Shown piece by piece: positions 11,409 to 22,440 of a stretch of 64,000 nucleotides of DNA. The stretch comes from Isoetes taiwanensis (taxonomy: Eukaryota; Streptophyta; Lycopodiopsida; Isoetales; Isoetaceae). The notes beneath the pieces were generated by a model. It searched no databases and had not been told where the DNA came from. It saw only the letters and a list, made by a program, of their open reading frames with translations. Position numbers and translations under genes: made by a program. The stretch covers positions 2,362,165 through 2,426,164 of the forward strand of contig JAJEKV010000099.1 of assembly GCA_021234155.1 (NCBI GenBank). The letters are read 5' to 3'. Within the stretch, counting starts at the first letter, position 1. Every line of letters begins with the position of its first letter.

Positions 11409-12979
11409 TGTGACGTTCCGGCAAAGATACCCGGTCTCGGGGACGATCTATATCGCATCGCCTCGTCACGCCACACTTCCCTCCGACTGACGTGGGTAGC
11501 CCCGGGGCAAGCTAGGCATGTGGTGGGTAGCCCCTAGGGGCATTTCATAATTAATGGTATGTGCATTTATTAATAATGTGCACATTTATTAAGGTGCACA
11601 CCTTTCCATGTGGGCACATTTTGCCACCTAGCCATTAAAGGCAAGTGGGCCCATTCCCAATTATCCCACATGCCTAAAGGGATAATTGGAAACCCTAGTC
11701 TAACCCCTTGTCTATTTAGGAGGAGAAACCCTAACTTGCCCATTTTTCGTTCCTAGGGTTTTAGAGCTCAGTTTTGGCTGCCCCAGGAGCCAAAACCGCC
11801 TCCCAAGTCGCTAAGCTTAATTGCACCATTAGTTCTCCTTGATTCGAAAGTTCAAACAGATGGTGGAACTCAGTGTCAAGAGGAGCAACTCAAGGATCAG
11901 TATTTAGCCAATTGAATAGCTTAAACCATCTCTCTACTTTTAGAATCGTAGGTTTAGCCTATTAAATTGGCCATAGCAGCCCTCTAGATCTCTAGATACG
12001 GACTCTAACTAAAGAACCTAATTCTATGACATAGATTAGATCCAGCTTCTTTAGTTCTCTTTTGATGTATGTGGATGATGTATATCTGTGAACTCCTTGT
12101 ATTGGGAAGGGGGTAGAGACCTCAAGCTTGGTAGTAGATGCTCCTAGATTAGCCTCTAGCACACTATAGATTCGGCCCAGGCACAAGAACCACACCCGGG
12201 TTGTGGGTGAAGGGGCTAGACCGGCTAAGAAGGAGGTTCGTCCCGACTCTTGAACGATCCCTCGGTGTGTAAGGCCCACCGGGGATCATTGTGACTAGGT
12301 CTAATGGCTTACCACCGAAAGTGCGGGTAGGGCATGGGCTCGACACCGCGGGAGCGGGTGTACACTTTCCAGTGGGTTCAGCCGATAAGGGCAAAGGGGG
12401 CCTCTAGTCACCTTGAGTCAAAGATGTAGACCTCTGGAGGGAGTGATCCCCACCGCCCCATCGAACCGGGAGATGCAACCCCGTGAATAGCCCTTTTGGC
12501 TATGCATCCGGCTGGGCTACTGGGCCAGTCCCAACACTTTTCACCTACTCGCAAAGTGTGCATGGGAGGGGCGGATGGAGTGGACAACCCTATGCCATGT
12601 TCTTATGCCGCCCAAATCCATTGCCATGAATTTGCCCCGCAATGAACTTCCGGAGACCCAAGCCGTCCGGGCCATTCCTTGAACCGAGCCTTGGGTAGGA
12701 CCCCTATGTATGATGCCGATCATTGTCTCTCGGCAGATGTTGATGCACCACCCTTCGAGGTGGATATGTGATTATGTTGTATAACCGACATGTATGTTTA
12801 CGCCCCATGACTAGGTAGGCCCCGAGGGAGACGGGGTAAAATGACCCCTTCACTCTTCCCACTAGGACCAAGCTATGTGCGCTGATTGTGGAGGGCCCCA
12901 GACAGTATGGAGCTGGTATGGGGGATGAACTCCTGTTTGTATACGGTGAGTGCACCGTATACGTGTAGGGGATGTCACA
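11409..12979 (+). repeat. 3' LTR, copy A
   Basis: About 1.57 kb, starting TGTGACGTTCCGG and ending GGATGTCACA, followed by the target-site copy CTCTC. It differs from the 5' LTR mainly at CAG/CTG sites. Confidence 0.93.
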
Positions 12980-13010
12980 CTCTCGGCGCCATTGCCATAG
13001 CCATAGCCAT
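12980..13010 (-). pseudogene. Severed first codons of phospholipase A1, copy A
   Basis: On the minus strand this 31-bp stretch reads ATG GCT ATG GCT ATG GCA ATG GCG CCG AGA G, i.e. MAMAMAMAPR. Removing the retrotransposon and one CTCTC joins it in frame to ALPFCSLSFVQINERV of the gene body (copy B spelling). It is the start of a chloroplast-type transit peptide, so the element landed at about codon 10. Bases 13,011-13,335 to its right are the probable promoter and 5' UTR of the gene; no further coding sequence is seen there. Confidence 0.8.
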
Positions 13011-13335
13011 AGATCCGCCTCGCTCAGAGTTCAATCTGGGCCGGCCCAATTGAATCGCCTACCATGCTAATGGAATGACACTCAGAACAAATCTAGAATG
13101 CTAGCTATAATGGTTGAGATTTTGTAACTTTTTTATCTACTAGAGCCAGGCACCTCCTTGTTGGTAGGTTTGCTGTCCACATTATCAGTTTGTACCTGTA
13201 GCACCAACCCATTCTCTGGTCTGACAGCCATGTCCATTTGCAAACAATAAATTTCAGTGTGAACATAAAGTCATAAAATAGAATGATAGAGATGAGTGGA
13301 AAAATTAGCACACCTTTTTGAAACGGTGCTTGATC

Positions 13336-14552
13336 GCATTCCCCAAATTAAGTCAGAGATACCGGTTCGCTTCTAAGCTGACCTCAAAAATTCGCCCAGC
13401 GAACCGCGGATTCGCCAGCGAACCCCGCCATCTTGACATGGCGTATGTTGGCACTACCTGCCTGGTTCGCTTCTAAGCAAACCCGAACCGGGTTAGCCAC
13501 CGCGGCGATGTTAGGGTATGATATTCTCCCTGGTTCGGCCTAAGCGAACCCCGTGTGGGGCTACATGGTCAGATATGGATTTCGGGGGCCCCGACTCCCT
13601 CTCACCGATTCCGACCCATCTGCCCAATCCCTCGCCGCCCCTGCTCTGCGAGAACCCACATCCCAATTTGGGCTTTTTGATGCAGAGCCCGATCTGGAAG
13701 AGCTTCTTTTCGACCGATTCTTGATGAGACGGAAATTTTGAAACCTCGGTATTGGGGCCATGCCCATAGCTTGGCATAATTTCTCGACCCATTTGGGCTC
13801 GGCTCGTTGGAAGATGAATCGGCAGCTATCAAAGCATCTAAAGAAGAAGATGATACGCAGCTATCCAATGCCTTTGTTCTCATCCCCCAGCCATTGCCAT
13901 TTGTTGTTTCACAATTTCCGAGCCCAATGCAAAAGCCTCACGCCCAAATGCTTGAACCGGATCAAATACTCCAACCCAAATGCCGAATCCAAAACCTATG
14001 CCCACCGGAATACCTATACACATCTTAGGCTGGAATTGATCATAACCTAGATGGATTTTATGAAGAATACAAAGTTTAAAATGCCGAGAGGGGTAGAAAT
14101 CGAGAAAAGGAGAGGCGCAGAGAATCGCCAAAAATTTGAGTGCTTTTGCCATCAGCAAGGAGGAAGAAATATTAAGGCCGCGGCTATGTATGATGGGGCC
14201 GTGGCTTTCGATGGTGCTTTTCCGGCGCCAGGCCGTTTCTCCGCCCCTCCATAGCTAGCTTTACTTAAAGGAGTTTTGTTTTACGCAGCTCGCCACCGGG
14301 CGCGAGTTCGCCAAGTTAACCCGCAGAGGGTCGCCTGGTCCCACACGCTTTGACTCCCCACCCCGACACTTAATCGGGCGTTTGTTCGCCAAGCCAACCC
14401 GGCAAAGAATGCCACGCAGCGCATTTCGGGCCTGAACTCGCCATGCCACGCCCTCAGGGGTTCGGGCCTCGGGCGAATCCGGCGGTTCGGCCTGGCGACT
14501 GGGTTCGCCTCGGGCGAACCCGCTTTGGCATGTTGACTCAATTTTGGGAGCC
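13336..14552. mobile_element. 1.2-kb inverted-repeat element with TTCGCC palindromes, copy A
   Basis: Ends are inverted: the left end resembles GGCTCCCGAAATTAAGTC (cleaner in copy B) and the right end reads GACTCAATTTTGGGAGCC. Subterminal 200-bp zones on both sides are packed with palindromic units of the type GGTTCGCCyrGGCGAACC. The AT-richer core has no intact gene. No clear target duplication is visible. It looks like a non-autonomous DNA transposon (MULE-like or a large MITE); class uncertain. Confidence 0.55.
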
Positions 14553-16250
14553 AATAAAGTGCATGCTTTCGAAAGTCTTCCACTGAGAAGGAAGTCGGTC
14601 ACTTCTCTCCCTTGGGCATATTGGCAACTTCTTGATGCCACAGCCTCCCACAATCATGCATGAGGCAACCATGCTTGTACCCGGTCCGCTTCCTCTTCTT
14701 TATTACAAACCACAGGACCTCCAAGTGTGTTGGTTGAATTGTAGGAGGTGTGATCGAGCCATACGCGGTCTCACAAGATCCACATATTTCACATTGGCAA
14801 TTGCACAAGACCATAAAACCAGCCTTGTCGGACCGGAGGTGGTTGAGAGCCGCCTTTGCATACTCTAGCCTCATATGGTAAATGCAATAAAGAAGTTTTC
14901 CTCTCTCGCAACTTTCTTCGTGAAATTTGGTTTAAGCCTCTCAAATGCACTAATGGATAAATCATAGTCAAGATGTTCCCGTTTGTAGTCCATGTAGAGA
15001 TGCAACTGAAAAGGAAGCGTAAGAATTAGAACATATTGATTCGAGAAACAAGCACAACACAACACCCATCTGCCAGCACATGCCCGCAGATGAGAAAACC
15101 CATTTAAGCAAGCAATAAATGCATTGTCGGCTAAATATTCATATCTGGGTAGCCTCAAGCAAGTGAGTGGGATGAGAAATCTAAAACCTATCGTCCCCTA
15201 TGGAATGCACGTCGTCTTTCTTGCACCTCGGGTGTTTATGGTCCAGAAATCGACCATGGTTTGCTTGCAACTTTTGGAAAGTGAATCACACCTCAACTTT
15301 CTCATGAAATTGGACCATGGACCCTTACCAGTGTTGCTTCACGCTCCCTTAAGACAGATTTAGATATTGTGCATCTTTTTGGACTTAAAAGCTTTGCCAT
15401 GTTTGAATTCACCCTTGAATTTTTTGATGTAGCCATGACTAATGTTGTGGATTAATTGCTCTCCAAATGTCATGGCTCCTGTAACCCTTTGTAGCATCCA
15501 TTGTCTCCTTCAAATTGACGATCATCATTGCCCTCCTCGCCTTTACATTCCTTTAAGTTTGGCAGGTCGGGTTCTTGGCTATCTCTACTTTCTTTGTGGC
15601 AAACTACCCCTGCATAATATCTCCTTTAATTTTTACGAGACCTCGCTTAAGTAGTCAATAAACTTCTTGGCTAACTTTGCCCTTCTTCTACTGGGCATAT
15701 CAATTACCATGGGCTCCGACTCTATAGTTTTCCCCTTCAGCCTCGTCTCCCTCTTCCTTTTTGCATCCAGTATCTTGTAAATTGCCTGTGCATTGGCATC
15801 TTCCTCATAATCAACATCTTCCGCTGGCGCCAGGTTTGGGAGATTTCCAAATTCAGAAAGAAATTCCCTGTCTGCCTCCAAAAAGGGAAGACATTCCTGG
15901 CTAAACTCAGCAGCCAAACACTCAATAGACTGAAGCACAGGCTCATCAAGAGCTCATTGGGAAGAATTCTCCATTGCCGCATTTGCGGGTGGGGGGAAAC
16001 CGTAATCCAAAGGTCAAGAAGGCTGGCCATAGAGGAAGTGGGTTTTGTTGGGGATTTATATGGCACCGGGGACCTAATAGGCAATCTAGTCCCACCAAAT
16101 AACATTAGCAGTCTCCATCGAATCAAGCTGGGAAATTGGAATCTTTGAACTGTTCCACGACCCATCGTCCAGCTCACAACGGGTTCCCAACAGGTTGTTA
16201 GCAGGAACTCTGAAGGTTCCCAGCAGGTTGTCAATATGAATGTTGTCATG
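14553..16250 (-). pseudogene. Broken Cys-rich, possibly transposase-derived gene, copy A
   Basis: Several minus-strand coding blocks in changing frames. From the 5' side: an acidic block (CLPFLEADREFLSEFGNLP, then PAEDVDYEEDANAQAIYKI) at about 15,640-15,940; a block ending NLKETMDATKG at about 15,480-15,540; then after a likely acceptor (CTTCCTTTTCAG) a block with LHLYMDYKREH and FERLKPNFTKKVA at about 14,890-15,010; then CNCQCEICGSCE at about 14,780-14,830 and a His/Cys-rich HGCLMHDCG block at about 14,640-14,680. The Cys pairs suggest metal binding. The pattern recalls repeat-associated hypothetical proteins of plants that I cannot name with certainty. Introns and frame breaks cannot be separated. 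Confidence 0.45.
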
Positions 16251-16679
16251 ATCTATACATTAAGATAATTTAATATTATTTGCTCTATAATGATGGTCAT
16301 CAATATCCGCATTTTCATTGGTCATGTTTCGCTCACAAAGATTGTACATTTTAAATTCGTGGATGGCTTCCTACTTTTAATTTGTTCGGTCACTCTATGC
16401 ATTTGTCTTATCAACACCTGTGTTTATCAACCGTCAATGCCTCTGAGAACTAGATCTGAGAACTAGAAGCTCCATTATTACACAAATACGCAATATCACA
16501 CCCTCTTGAACAAAAAGGAACTTCCAATATATTAAGAAACAGAAACGATAGACTCTCATCGTTTGATATGGCTGCCCCGTAGTCTTAAACAAAAAAACTC
16601 TTAAAACAAGAAAGGACGACGTTAACTTTAGATAGCTTCCGAGGGTAGTCTTCCACGGCTTTTAGAAGAATGCATTAAA

Positions 16680-17183
16680 GCTCCGTGGCTTTTTATCTTC
16701 CTCGGTGCTTTCCTCTAGTGCTCCTCCTCCAACATCAAATCTTGCTGCTCCAGGGCTTTTTTTTCTTCCTCGAGTGCTTTCTACTCTTGCTCCAACACCT
16801 CTCCAGGGGCCTTTTTTTCTTTTCCTCGCTTTCCTGCCTCCTCCTCCAACACCTCTTGCTCCGTGGATTTTCTTTACGCGCCAGAGCTTTTTTTACTTCC
16901 TCCAGCTCCCTTTGCTCATCCTCCAGCTCCTTTTGCTATCCATCAGGATTAGTAGGTGTTGTATTTTGCACTTTGTGCACTTCCATTTAGGATAGAACTT
17001 TGCCCTGTATACCTTGAAATCAACCCTATATTCTATGAACCGATAGCCTCTCTTGTAAGTGAACCAAAAAACATTATGGAACCAGTTTCTCTTGCATTCA
17101 ATGCATACTTTGAAATGCTTCATATTCTTCAAACACAAAGGTGCCAGCTCCGGTATATATTCCAGCATCTCTGGCAATGTCAT
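16680..17183 (-). pseudogene. Hypothetical protein with two CxxC pairs and a Glu-rich coiled coil, copy A
   Basis: A clean minus-strand block from the Met at 17,183 encodes about 85 residues: MTLPEMLEYIPELAPLCLKN, then VCIECKRN and, about 45 residues later, WKCTKCKIQ. Two CxxC pairs spaced like this suggest a zinc ribbon. Beyond 16,940 the minus strand, in another frame, is Glu/Lys/Leu-rich (KELEDEQRELEEVKKAL), a probable coiled coil, interrupted by short indels. The hydrophobic Leu/Phe-rich frames on the opposite strand are shadows of this tract. Copy B (42,551-43,054) is nearly the same. Function unknown. Confidence 0.4.
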
Positions 17184-17845
17184 CTAATGCCACCGAGTGA
17201 TTGACTGGGATAGACCTTGGTTCCGCCAACCTCTGGTTCTTGCCAACCACTAGGTTCTTGCACTATTTGAGAGGTCATTGGAATGGGCGGGTTCAATACA
17301 ATAGGTATGATCATCGAGGGGAAGGAGGGAACAAATTGGCGGGCAGTGGGGGTGCCTAGGCACCCTATTGCTTACGAGCCATTCTATCTGAACTGCCATT
17401 TAATATCTAATCGCTAACCGTCTCTTTCATTGATGGTGTTTTTACGAGCTGCTAACCATCTCTTTCATTGACGGGCAGCTTTGTATTTTGAAGGGTGCAC
17501 CACTATCTCAAAGACCCCCTACCCAAAGAAGAAGCGAGGTGTCGGCAAAGATGCATCCGGATCGTGCTTTTTTATACCCCTACTAGCGGCTTTTCACCTA
17601 TATTTTTATTGGTAAGTCAATCAAGCCACCAATTTAATTGTTTGTTATAGTGTCCATTTCAACTATCACTGGAGCAACGTAATGTAGCTGCAACATGATC
17701 TAAAGAAGTAGGTTCCTTAGAGTTTTGCCAAATTTAGACGAGTTCCTTCTCACTTTGCTATTCTATTGAGCCCATGTGATCTTGTTATTATTCTTTGAAT
17801 ATGTCAATGTGATCTTATCATTATTACCGTACATATCAATGTGCG

Positions 17846-18083
17846 TCTGGGTGTTTGATCTATTGGTAACACACTAGTTCTAGCAACTACAGGTTTCAAG
17901 TTTGAGACTACCCAGAATCGTACTCTGAATCGTTGGGCGTCAAATCTCACAGATGCAATGTAATGTGGTTGGGGGCAGGGCTCAACTGAGCAATGGAATC
18001 GTTGGATACGATTTATCTATCCTTTACTTACATGCATGTCCACTGCCTAGCGGTGTGACGTTAAAACAACTATCTATCTATCC
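17846..18083 (+). mobile_element. tRNA-derived SINE, copy A
   Basis: Starts GGGTGTTTGATCTATTGGTA, an A-box-like stretch with TGATCTATTGG, followed about 35 bp later by a B-box-like TTTGAGACTACC. It ends GTGTGACGTTAAAACAAC plus (TATC)n. The same family appears at 43,716-43,953, 48,832-49,054 (minus strand) and as 3' fragments near 56.2 and 56.5 kb. The absence of this segment at 22,03x-22,44x marks it as an insertion. Confidence 0.75.
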
Positions 18084-18199
18084 TTTACCTTTACCACATG
18101 CATGTCAACTTATTGGAAGGAAACTTTCGTTAAAACAACTATCTATCTATCCTTTAGCTTTACCACATGCATGTCAACTTATTGCAAGGAAACTTTCAA
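18059..18199 (+). repeat. 69-bp tandem duplication over the SINE tail
   Basis: CGTTAAAACAACTATCTATC starts at 18,059 and again at 18,128. The duplicated unit joins the SINE tail to 3' flank (CCACATGCATGTCAACTTAT). It is also present in copy B. Confidence 0.85.
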
Positions 18200-18597
18200 G
18201 CATAGACGACAGAATGGAAGCAATTATATGTTATTGCCTAACATTCCCGTAAAGTTTGCATTTTTTTACAAACATGTACATCATAGCCGTATGACAAAAA
18301 GCTTCTCCTAAAGGTATTAGTGGGATTCATGATGTTGTCGATGGCATAACTACAGTATATGTCAAGCCATATTGTCCTTTGAATAAATTACCCAATGTTA
18401 TCATGAATATGATAAGGAAAACACTTGCTTTTGTGTTCCCATAACAATGAATAGGAAACTAGCACTATCTCTAGCTATAATGCACAGGATTTTAAGGATT
18501 CTAATGACTTTCTTATATCTGTTTTACTACTAGCATTAGCATTATCTTATCTTATTCTTGGTAGCCTTTTAATATTTGGTTATTGTGTTTGGTGATG

Positions 18598-18712
18598 GGG
18601 CCTAGTCCCCAGGTTTTAGATGGGATTTGTTGCCCTTGCATGTCTTGAATCCCATAACCCGTTGGGTTCCCGTGGATGTAAAAATTTATCTTATCTTATC
18701 TTATCTTATCTT
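18598..18712 (+). mobile_element. Short retroposon with (TTATC)n tail, copy A
   Basis: Ends CCGTGGATGTAAAAATTTATC followed by about five TTATC units. Copy B (44,463-44,588) has more repeats and reads GTGGACGTAAAAA. The 3' motif GTGGACGwwAAAA plus a pentanucleotide tail recurs at 19,496, 49,357 and 57,409, which marks a dispersed family. Confidence 0.5.
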
Positions 18713-20792
18713 CAAGATTGTTTTTTAAAGACCATAGATGCAAAAAACAAATGCTAATTAACAAGGATGATTTTGCCCCTCGGGATACAGCTGCGGAGTG
18801 TACATCTATATGGTTATTTGCAGATGCTTCTGTCAGGCTAGATATTCATGTAGCCTACTCAGCATAGGATACACGTTAAATAATCAAACATATGCGACAC
18901 CTTGACAAGTGTTAGTCCTTTCACAGATAATGCAGTTATTCTCTAGAGTTTCATGGATGATGAGTTCCAGGGGTTGGTGTTAGCATAAATCAGCAATTTA
19001 TGAGTCATAAGAGAAGTGTTCAGGTTGCCATGACGCAATGATTCTCACACATTCTTTAATGTAATCTCGACAGTGAGATCTTTGAGTAAGAGATTTGCTT
19101 GTGAACCATATCATGTAGAGTAAAACAGCTAGCAAGCAAACCTTGGGTGCAACTGGATTTTCAAATGCATTTGAGACATTCAACAATCTCAAAGTTTGAT
19201 TGGATTTAAAGGACATGCATAGAAATAGCATTATGAAGAAGCCTTTTGCAAAATGACAATAAAAAATGACAATAAAACAATTGGAAAATTCCATTAGTTG
19301 GATTCTCAATTATTGGTGAGTTACTTGTGTGAACTATCTATGACATCAAGAAGTAGTATTTAAGATGACTGGTTTGACCTCTTTGGTCTTTGATGGATTG
19401 GTCGTCTTTGGATGCACAATATAATCTGATATCAGTTGCCTTTAACAGACTTGCACAATGAACAACAAAACATGACTTATCAACGTACCAAGTTTTCCGT
19501 GGACGATAAAATCATATTCTATTCTATTCTATTCTATTCTATTCTATTCTATTCTATTCTAGTCTCTTAACAAGTAGAAATTCTAGACCTTTCACAGCGA
19601 TTCTATTATTAAGTTGATGTTCCCTTGGCATTTAGCAACGGGAAAAACTTAGCACATAAGTGACTTCAAACTTGGAACTTATTGCCAGAGATTAGTGTTT
19701 TGAGTGTTAATATACAATTATTGACATTGTAAAGCTGCCATTTCAATTGAAAATAATCTAATATACTCTTCCGTAAGAATTCATGTTGACCACCTTCGTT
19801 CTCTTTCGATGATGTTTCTGGTCGGTTTGTTTTTTTATGTTTTCATTGGAAATTCTTTGCACACTGAGCTACTTCTAATGATTCATTTTTGGTTGCGCAT
19901 GAGCTACCTCTCACAAATGAATATTTCATGAGGCCATTCAATATTATCTATTACGTATGCTTGAAGGATTTCTTAGAGTAAGGCTCTATGCATGTCATAT
20001 TAACTGTGCATATATCATTTGCATATTGGTCAGATGAGGAGCAGCAATAGAAGCACATGATTATGAGAATAATTATCTTCAACTACCTATCTCGTTCTAC
20101 GGGGCTTAAATGTACCTTTCATATTGCTAATAAAAGATTAAAGGATTTTGCAAAATGATGATTTTATTAGAAGTTAAGTTTTGCTTTGTAGACCCTCAAT
20201 TAGTGCATAACTAAACATAGAGTGGAAAGGGAGTGTATATCTTATGAAAAATAACAGAAAGAGAAACGTACTTAAAATGGGAGGGAAGATCTTTAGATTG
20301 AGATAAGCTGATCACTCATTCTCGCAGCACCTATAATAAGAGGTGTCCAGAGAAACATCAAACATGCTATCATCTATCTAAGTAGCTGCCTTGTATTAAG
20401 CGCTCCATTAGTGGTCACTTGATGCCTTTACATCACAGTTACTCGGAAGGGGAACTTTTTGGGAACTTGGACCTAATGGCAGGAATGGGGAATGGCCAAC
20501 ATTCAAGTTTTTTAATTATGAAAATACGTTTAGAGTTCTTTTTGCTCAAGGAACATCATAGAACACTCTGAATAAATAAATGCTTTAGGAGGACTGAGTT
20601 ACAAGCAAAAAGATATTTAGCCATTAGAACTTTAAACAACATTTTCGCTTTGGTTTCCTCGCACTCATATAATAGTATTTCATCGAACTTTATCTATAAC
20701 ATAATAGCATGGGAAAAAATGGCTAAACTGGATAGAAGTTTGATTTCCTCGCAAAAGGTGGATGGAGCATTTTCACCGCTAAGGAAGAATGA
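18713..20792. other. AT-rich stretch without genes, copy A right end
   Basis: Apart from the microsatellite above I see no coding region. It matches 44,589-46,809, which has one extra block of about 140 bp at about 46,078-46,222. Confidence 0.5.
19496..19561 (+). repeat. Retroposon 3' end with (ATTCT)n microsatellite, copy A
   Basis: CCGTGGACGATAAAATCAT, then about nine ATTCT units. Copy B (45,367-45,411) has about five, a length difference between otherwise matching copies. Confidence 0.7.
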
Positions 20793-22029
20793 TTCGTAGC
20801 GAATCATTGGGGTGCCTCCATATATCCGTTCCACATTTCATCTTGGCACTCCTCTTTTTTGGACGAGGCTTTGGTTAGTCCCTTGTGGCTGGACCCGGTT
20901 CATATATCCGCGAGATCTTAAGTACGGATCCACGTTTTGTGTGACTACGTATGGGTAGGAAGGAGAAATTTTTAAATCAAACTTAGGATTAAATCCACAT
21001 TCCAAATAAATGCGGTTGGCAAAACCCCACTCAAAACATGCAGGGACTCACACAATTTTTGGGCCGCTTTGCTACGTTCCTTGACCCATTAGTTCATCAT
21101 CAAGCGGGTTTTATGCAGCCCCAGCGCCTTCTTCAATGTTCCATTGCTCGAGGGCCCTATATATATTATTGCAATCTCAACGCCCGGTCTTGGTGCTTTA
21201 TTCTAATGCCTTACCTACCCATAGAATATACGTATGTCCCCTCGAGAGGCTCATTTGTGCCTTGAAGACATGATCTGATCGGGTTTTACGATTGGCGGTC
21301 ACCTTCTATCGAGGCATACACTTCGCCCATGCTTTAAAAGATCGGCAGATCTCATCTAGATATATCACACCAGGCGCTGCCCTCACGGTCAACAAGATGA
21401 TTTTCGACAAGGTTCTTGGCTTTCCCCTTGAATACATTACTGCTTTCTCTCCCTTCAGTGTTCTTTGGTGGGAGTGTTAGTCCAGTCTTGACCGGGCACA
21501 AGACTATTCCCTAATAGCATGGGGAGCCGAAGGGACAAAGTCAAGCGTCGTAAGCAAACCCACGCTCCCGGCTTGAAACCACGAAGTCCATGTCCCCGCC
21601 AAAGAAGAGAGTCAAACAAGACAAATGACAGCCTGGAGTCCGGCCTTAATTTAGCCTTGATTCAGGGCACCAAGGACCTTAAACATGCATATGATCTAGG
21701 GTTGGTGAGATGCGCCATCTATCTATGCGGGCCCAAGGTCATTTGTACTATATTTATCGGTAGAGATAGATCTCGAGTTTTAGATGAGATTTGGTGTTGT
21801 CTCATTTCCACTCTTCTCACTTGGCGAGTTCATATACTCTTATTGACATTCAAGGAGTCTTATCTTGGCATATAGTCTCTTTGTGTTTTACATTTTGTTT
21901 CCCTTCTTCCTTTTTGATCTCTTTGCAAAATTCAGGTGACACTCTGCTATGATTTGTGCGCGCTGGTCAAAGGTCCTCCGCGAGGGGTCGCCTTGCGGCG
22001 ATCTTGAACCCAGGACCTAAGCTTGGACA
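20793..22029. other. Spacer with a possible LINE relic
   Basis: Unique sequence after copy A. At about 21,038-21,110 the plus strand reads RFATFLDPLVHHQAGFMQP, which recalls the motif before the first conserved block of L1-type reverse transcriptases (LVHPxQAGFxPGR). No other RT motif is readable, so the relic is tentative. An open frame at 21,519-21,875 has no recognisable features. Confidence 0.25.
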
Positions 22030-22440
22030 ACATGGCTTGACATATATTGTAGTTATACTGCCATCGACAATCGTGAATGCCACTAAAACCTTTAGAAGAA
22101 GTTTTATCATATGCATATGAACTCATGATGTACACCTTTATAAAATGGAAACTTTACAGGAACATTAGCCAATAACATATAATTGCTTCCATTCTATAGT
22201 CTATGCTTGAAAGTTTCCTTGCAATAAGGTGTGGGAGTACATTGACATATTCGGCAACAATAACAATATCACATGGGCTCAATAGAGTAGTAGCAAGAAG
22301 GAACCTTTCTAAATTTGGAAAAAACTCTAGGAACCTACTTTTTGGATCATCTTTGCATTTTACATTTGGTTGATTGAATGATAGTTGAAGTGGGCACTAT
22401 AACAAACAATTGAATTGGTGGCTTGAAATGACTTAACAAT
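22030..22440 (-). repeat. Inverted copy of 17,619-18,385 lacking the SINE
   Basis: The reverse complement of the copy A flanks, diverged by substitutions and short indels. At the SINE position it shows only a short spacer (AATAAGGTGTGGGAGTACATT). It is therefore either the empty site or a deletion derivative. Confidence 0.75.

Larger units (their letters stand above)
463..12979 (+). mobile_element. Ty3/gypsy chromovirus carrying histone H3-like and acidic accessory genes, copy A
   Basis: Complete LTR retrotransposon of about 12.5 kb. Order: 5' LTR, tRNA-iMet primer-binding site, palindrome pair plus TATA, histone H3-like gene, palindrome pair plus TATA, acidic unknown gene, gag, protease, reverse transcriptase, RNase H, integrase with chromodomain, non-coding 3' part, polypurine tract, 3' LTR. 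LTRs start TGTGACG and end GTCACA. The 5-bp target duplication is CTCTC: it is intact after the 3' LTR, and before the 5' LTR copy A reads CTCT while copy B reads CTCTC. The two accessory genes upstream of gag are not part of any chromovirus layout I know. The pol frame is heavily broken in this copy, mostly at CAG/CTG sites. The LTR pair differs little outside such sites, so the insertion looks fairly young. Confidence 0.93.
17619..18385 (+). repeat. Inverted-repeat partner of 22,030-22,440
   Basis: Both flanks of this block (17,619-17,810 and 18,180-18,385) occur as a reverse complement at 22,030-22,440. There the SINE and the 69-bp duplication described next are absent. Confidence 0.8.
1..20792. 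repeat. Tandem segmental duplication, copy A
   Basis: Base 1 aligns with about 25,845, and colinear similarity continues to about 20,792/46,809, with an offset of 25.84 to 26.0 kb. The unit includes a lipase gene body, a whole LTR retrotransposon and everything to its right. The left end lies outside the window. Between about 14,600 and 19,780 the copies are almost identical apart from CAG/CTG sites and microsatellite lengths. From about 19,780 to 20,792 they differ more, with substitutions and short indels. Both copies carry the retrotransposon at the same site, so the insertion came before the duplication. Confidence 0.93.

Noticed and set aside
463-12979. Decay by deamination (C-to-T at methylated sites) as the cause of the broken retroelement frames
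   Set aside because: The altered CAG/CTG sites become CCG, CGG, CG, AAA or gain bases; TAG/TTG, expected from deamination, is not the main outcome.
14281-14653. Arg/Pro-rich open frames of 100-130 codons on the minus strand
   Set aside because: They arise from the GC-rich TTCGCC palindrome cluster and are not conserved in copy B.
16685-16995. Leu/Phe/Ser-rich hydrophobic open frames on the plus strand
   Set aside because: They are the antisense of a Glu/Lys-rich coiled-coil tract on the minus strand; the mirrored codon bias explains the hydrophobicity.
17846-18083. A functional tRNA gene
   Set aside because: The A- and B-box-like motifs belong to a SINE head; no cloverleaf with an anticodon arm could be formed, and the body continues beyond tRNA length.
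18059-18199. CRISPR-like direct repeats
   Set aside because: Only two adjacent 69-bp units without spacers in a plant nuclear context.
21038-21480. A LINE reverse transcriptase gene
   Set aside because: Only one short motif-like stretch is readable; the catalytic motifs are missing. Kept only as a low-confidence note.
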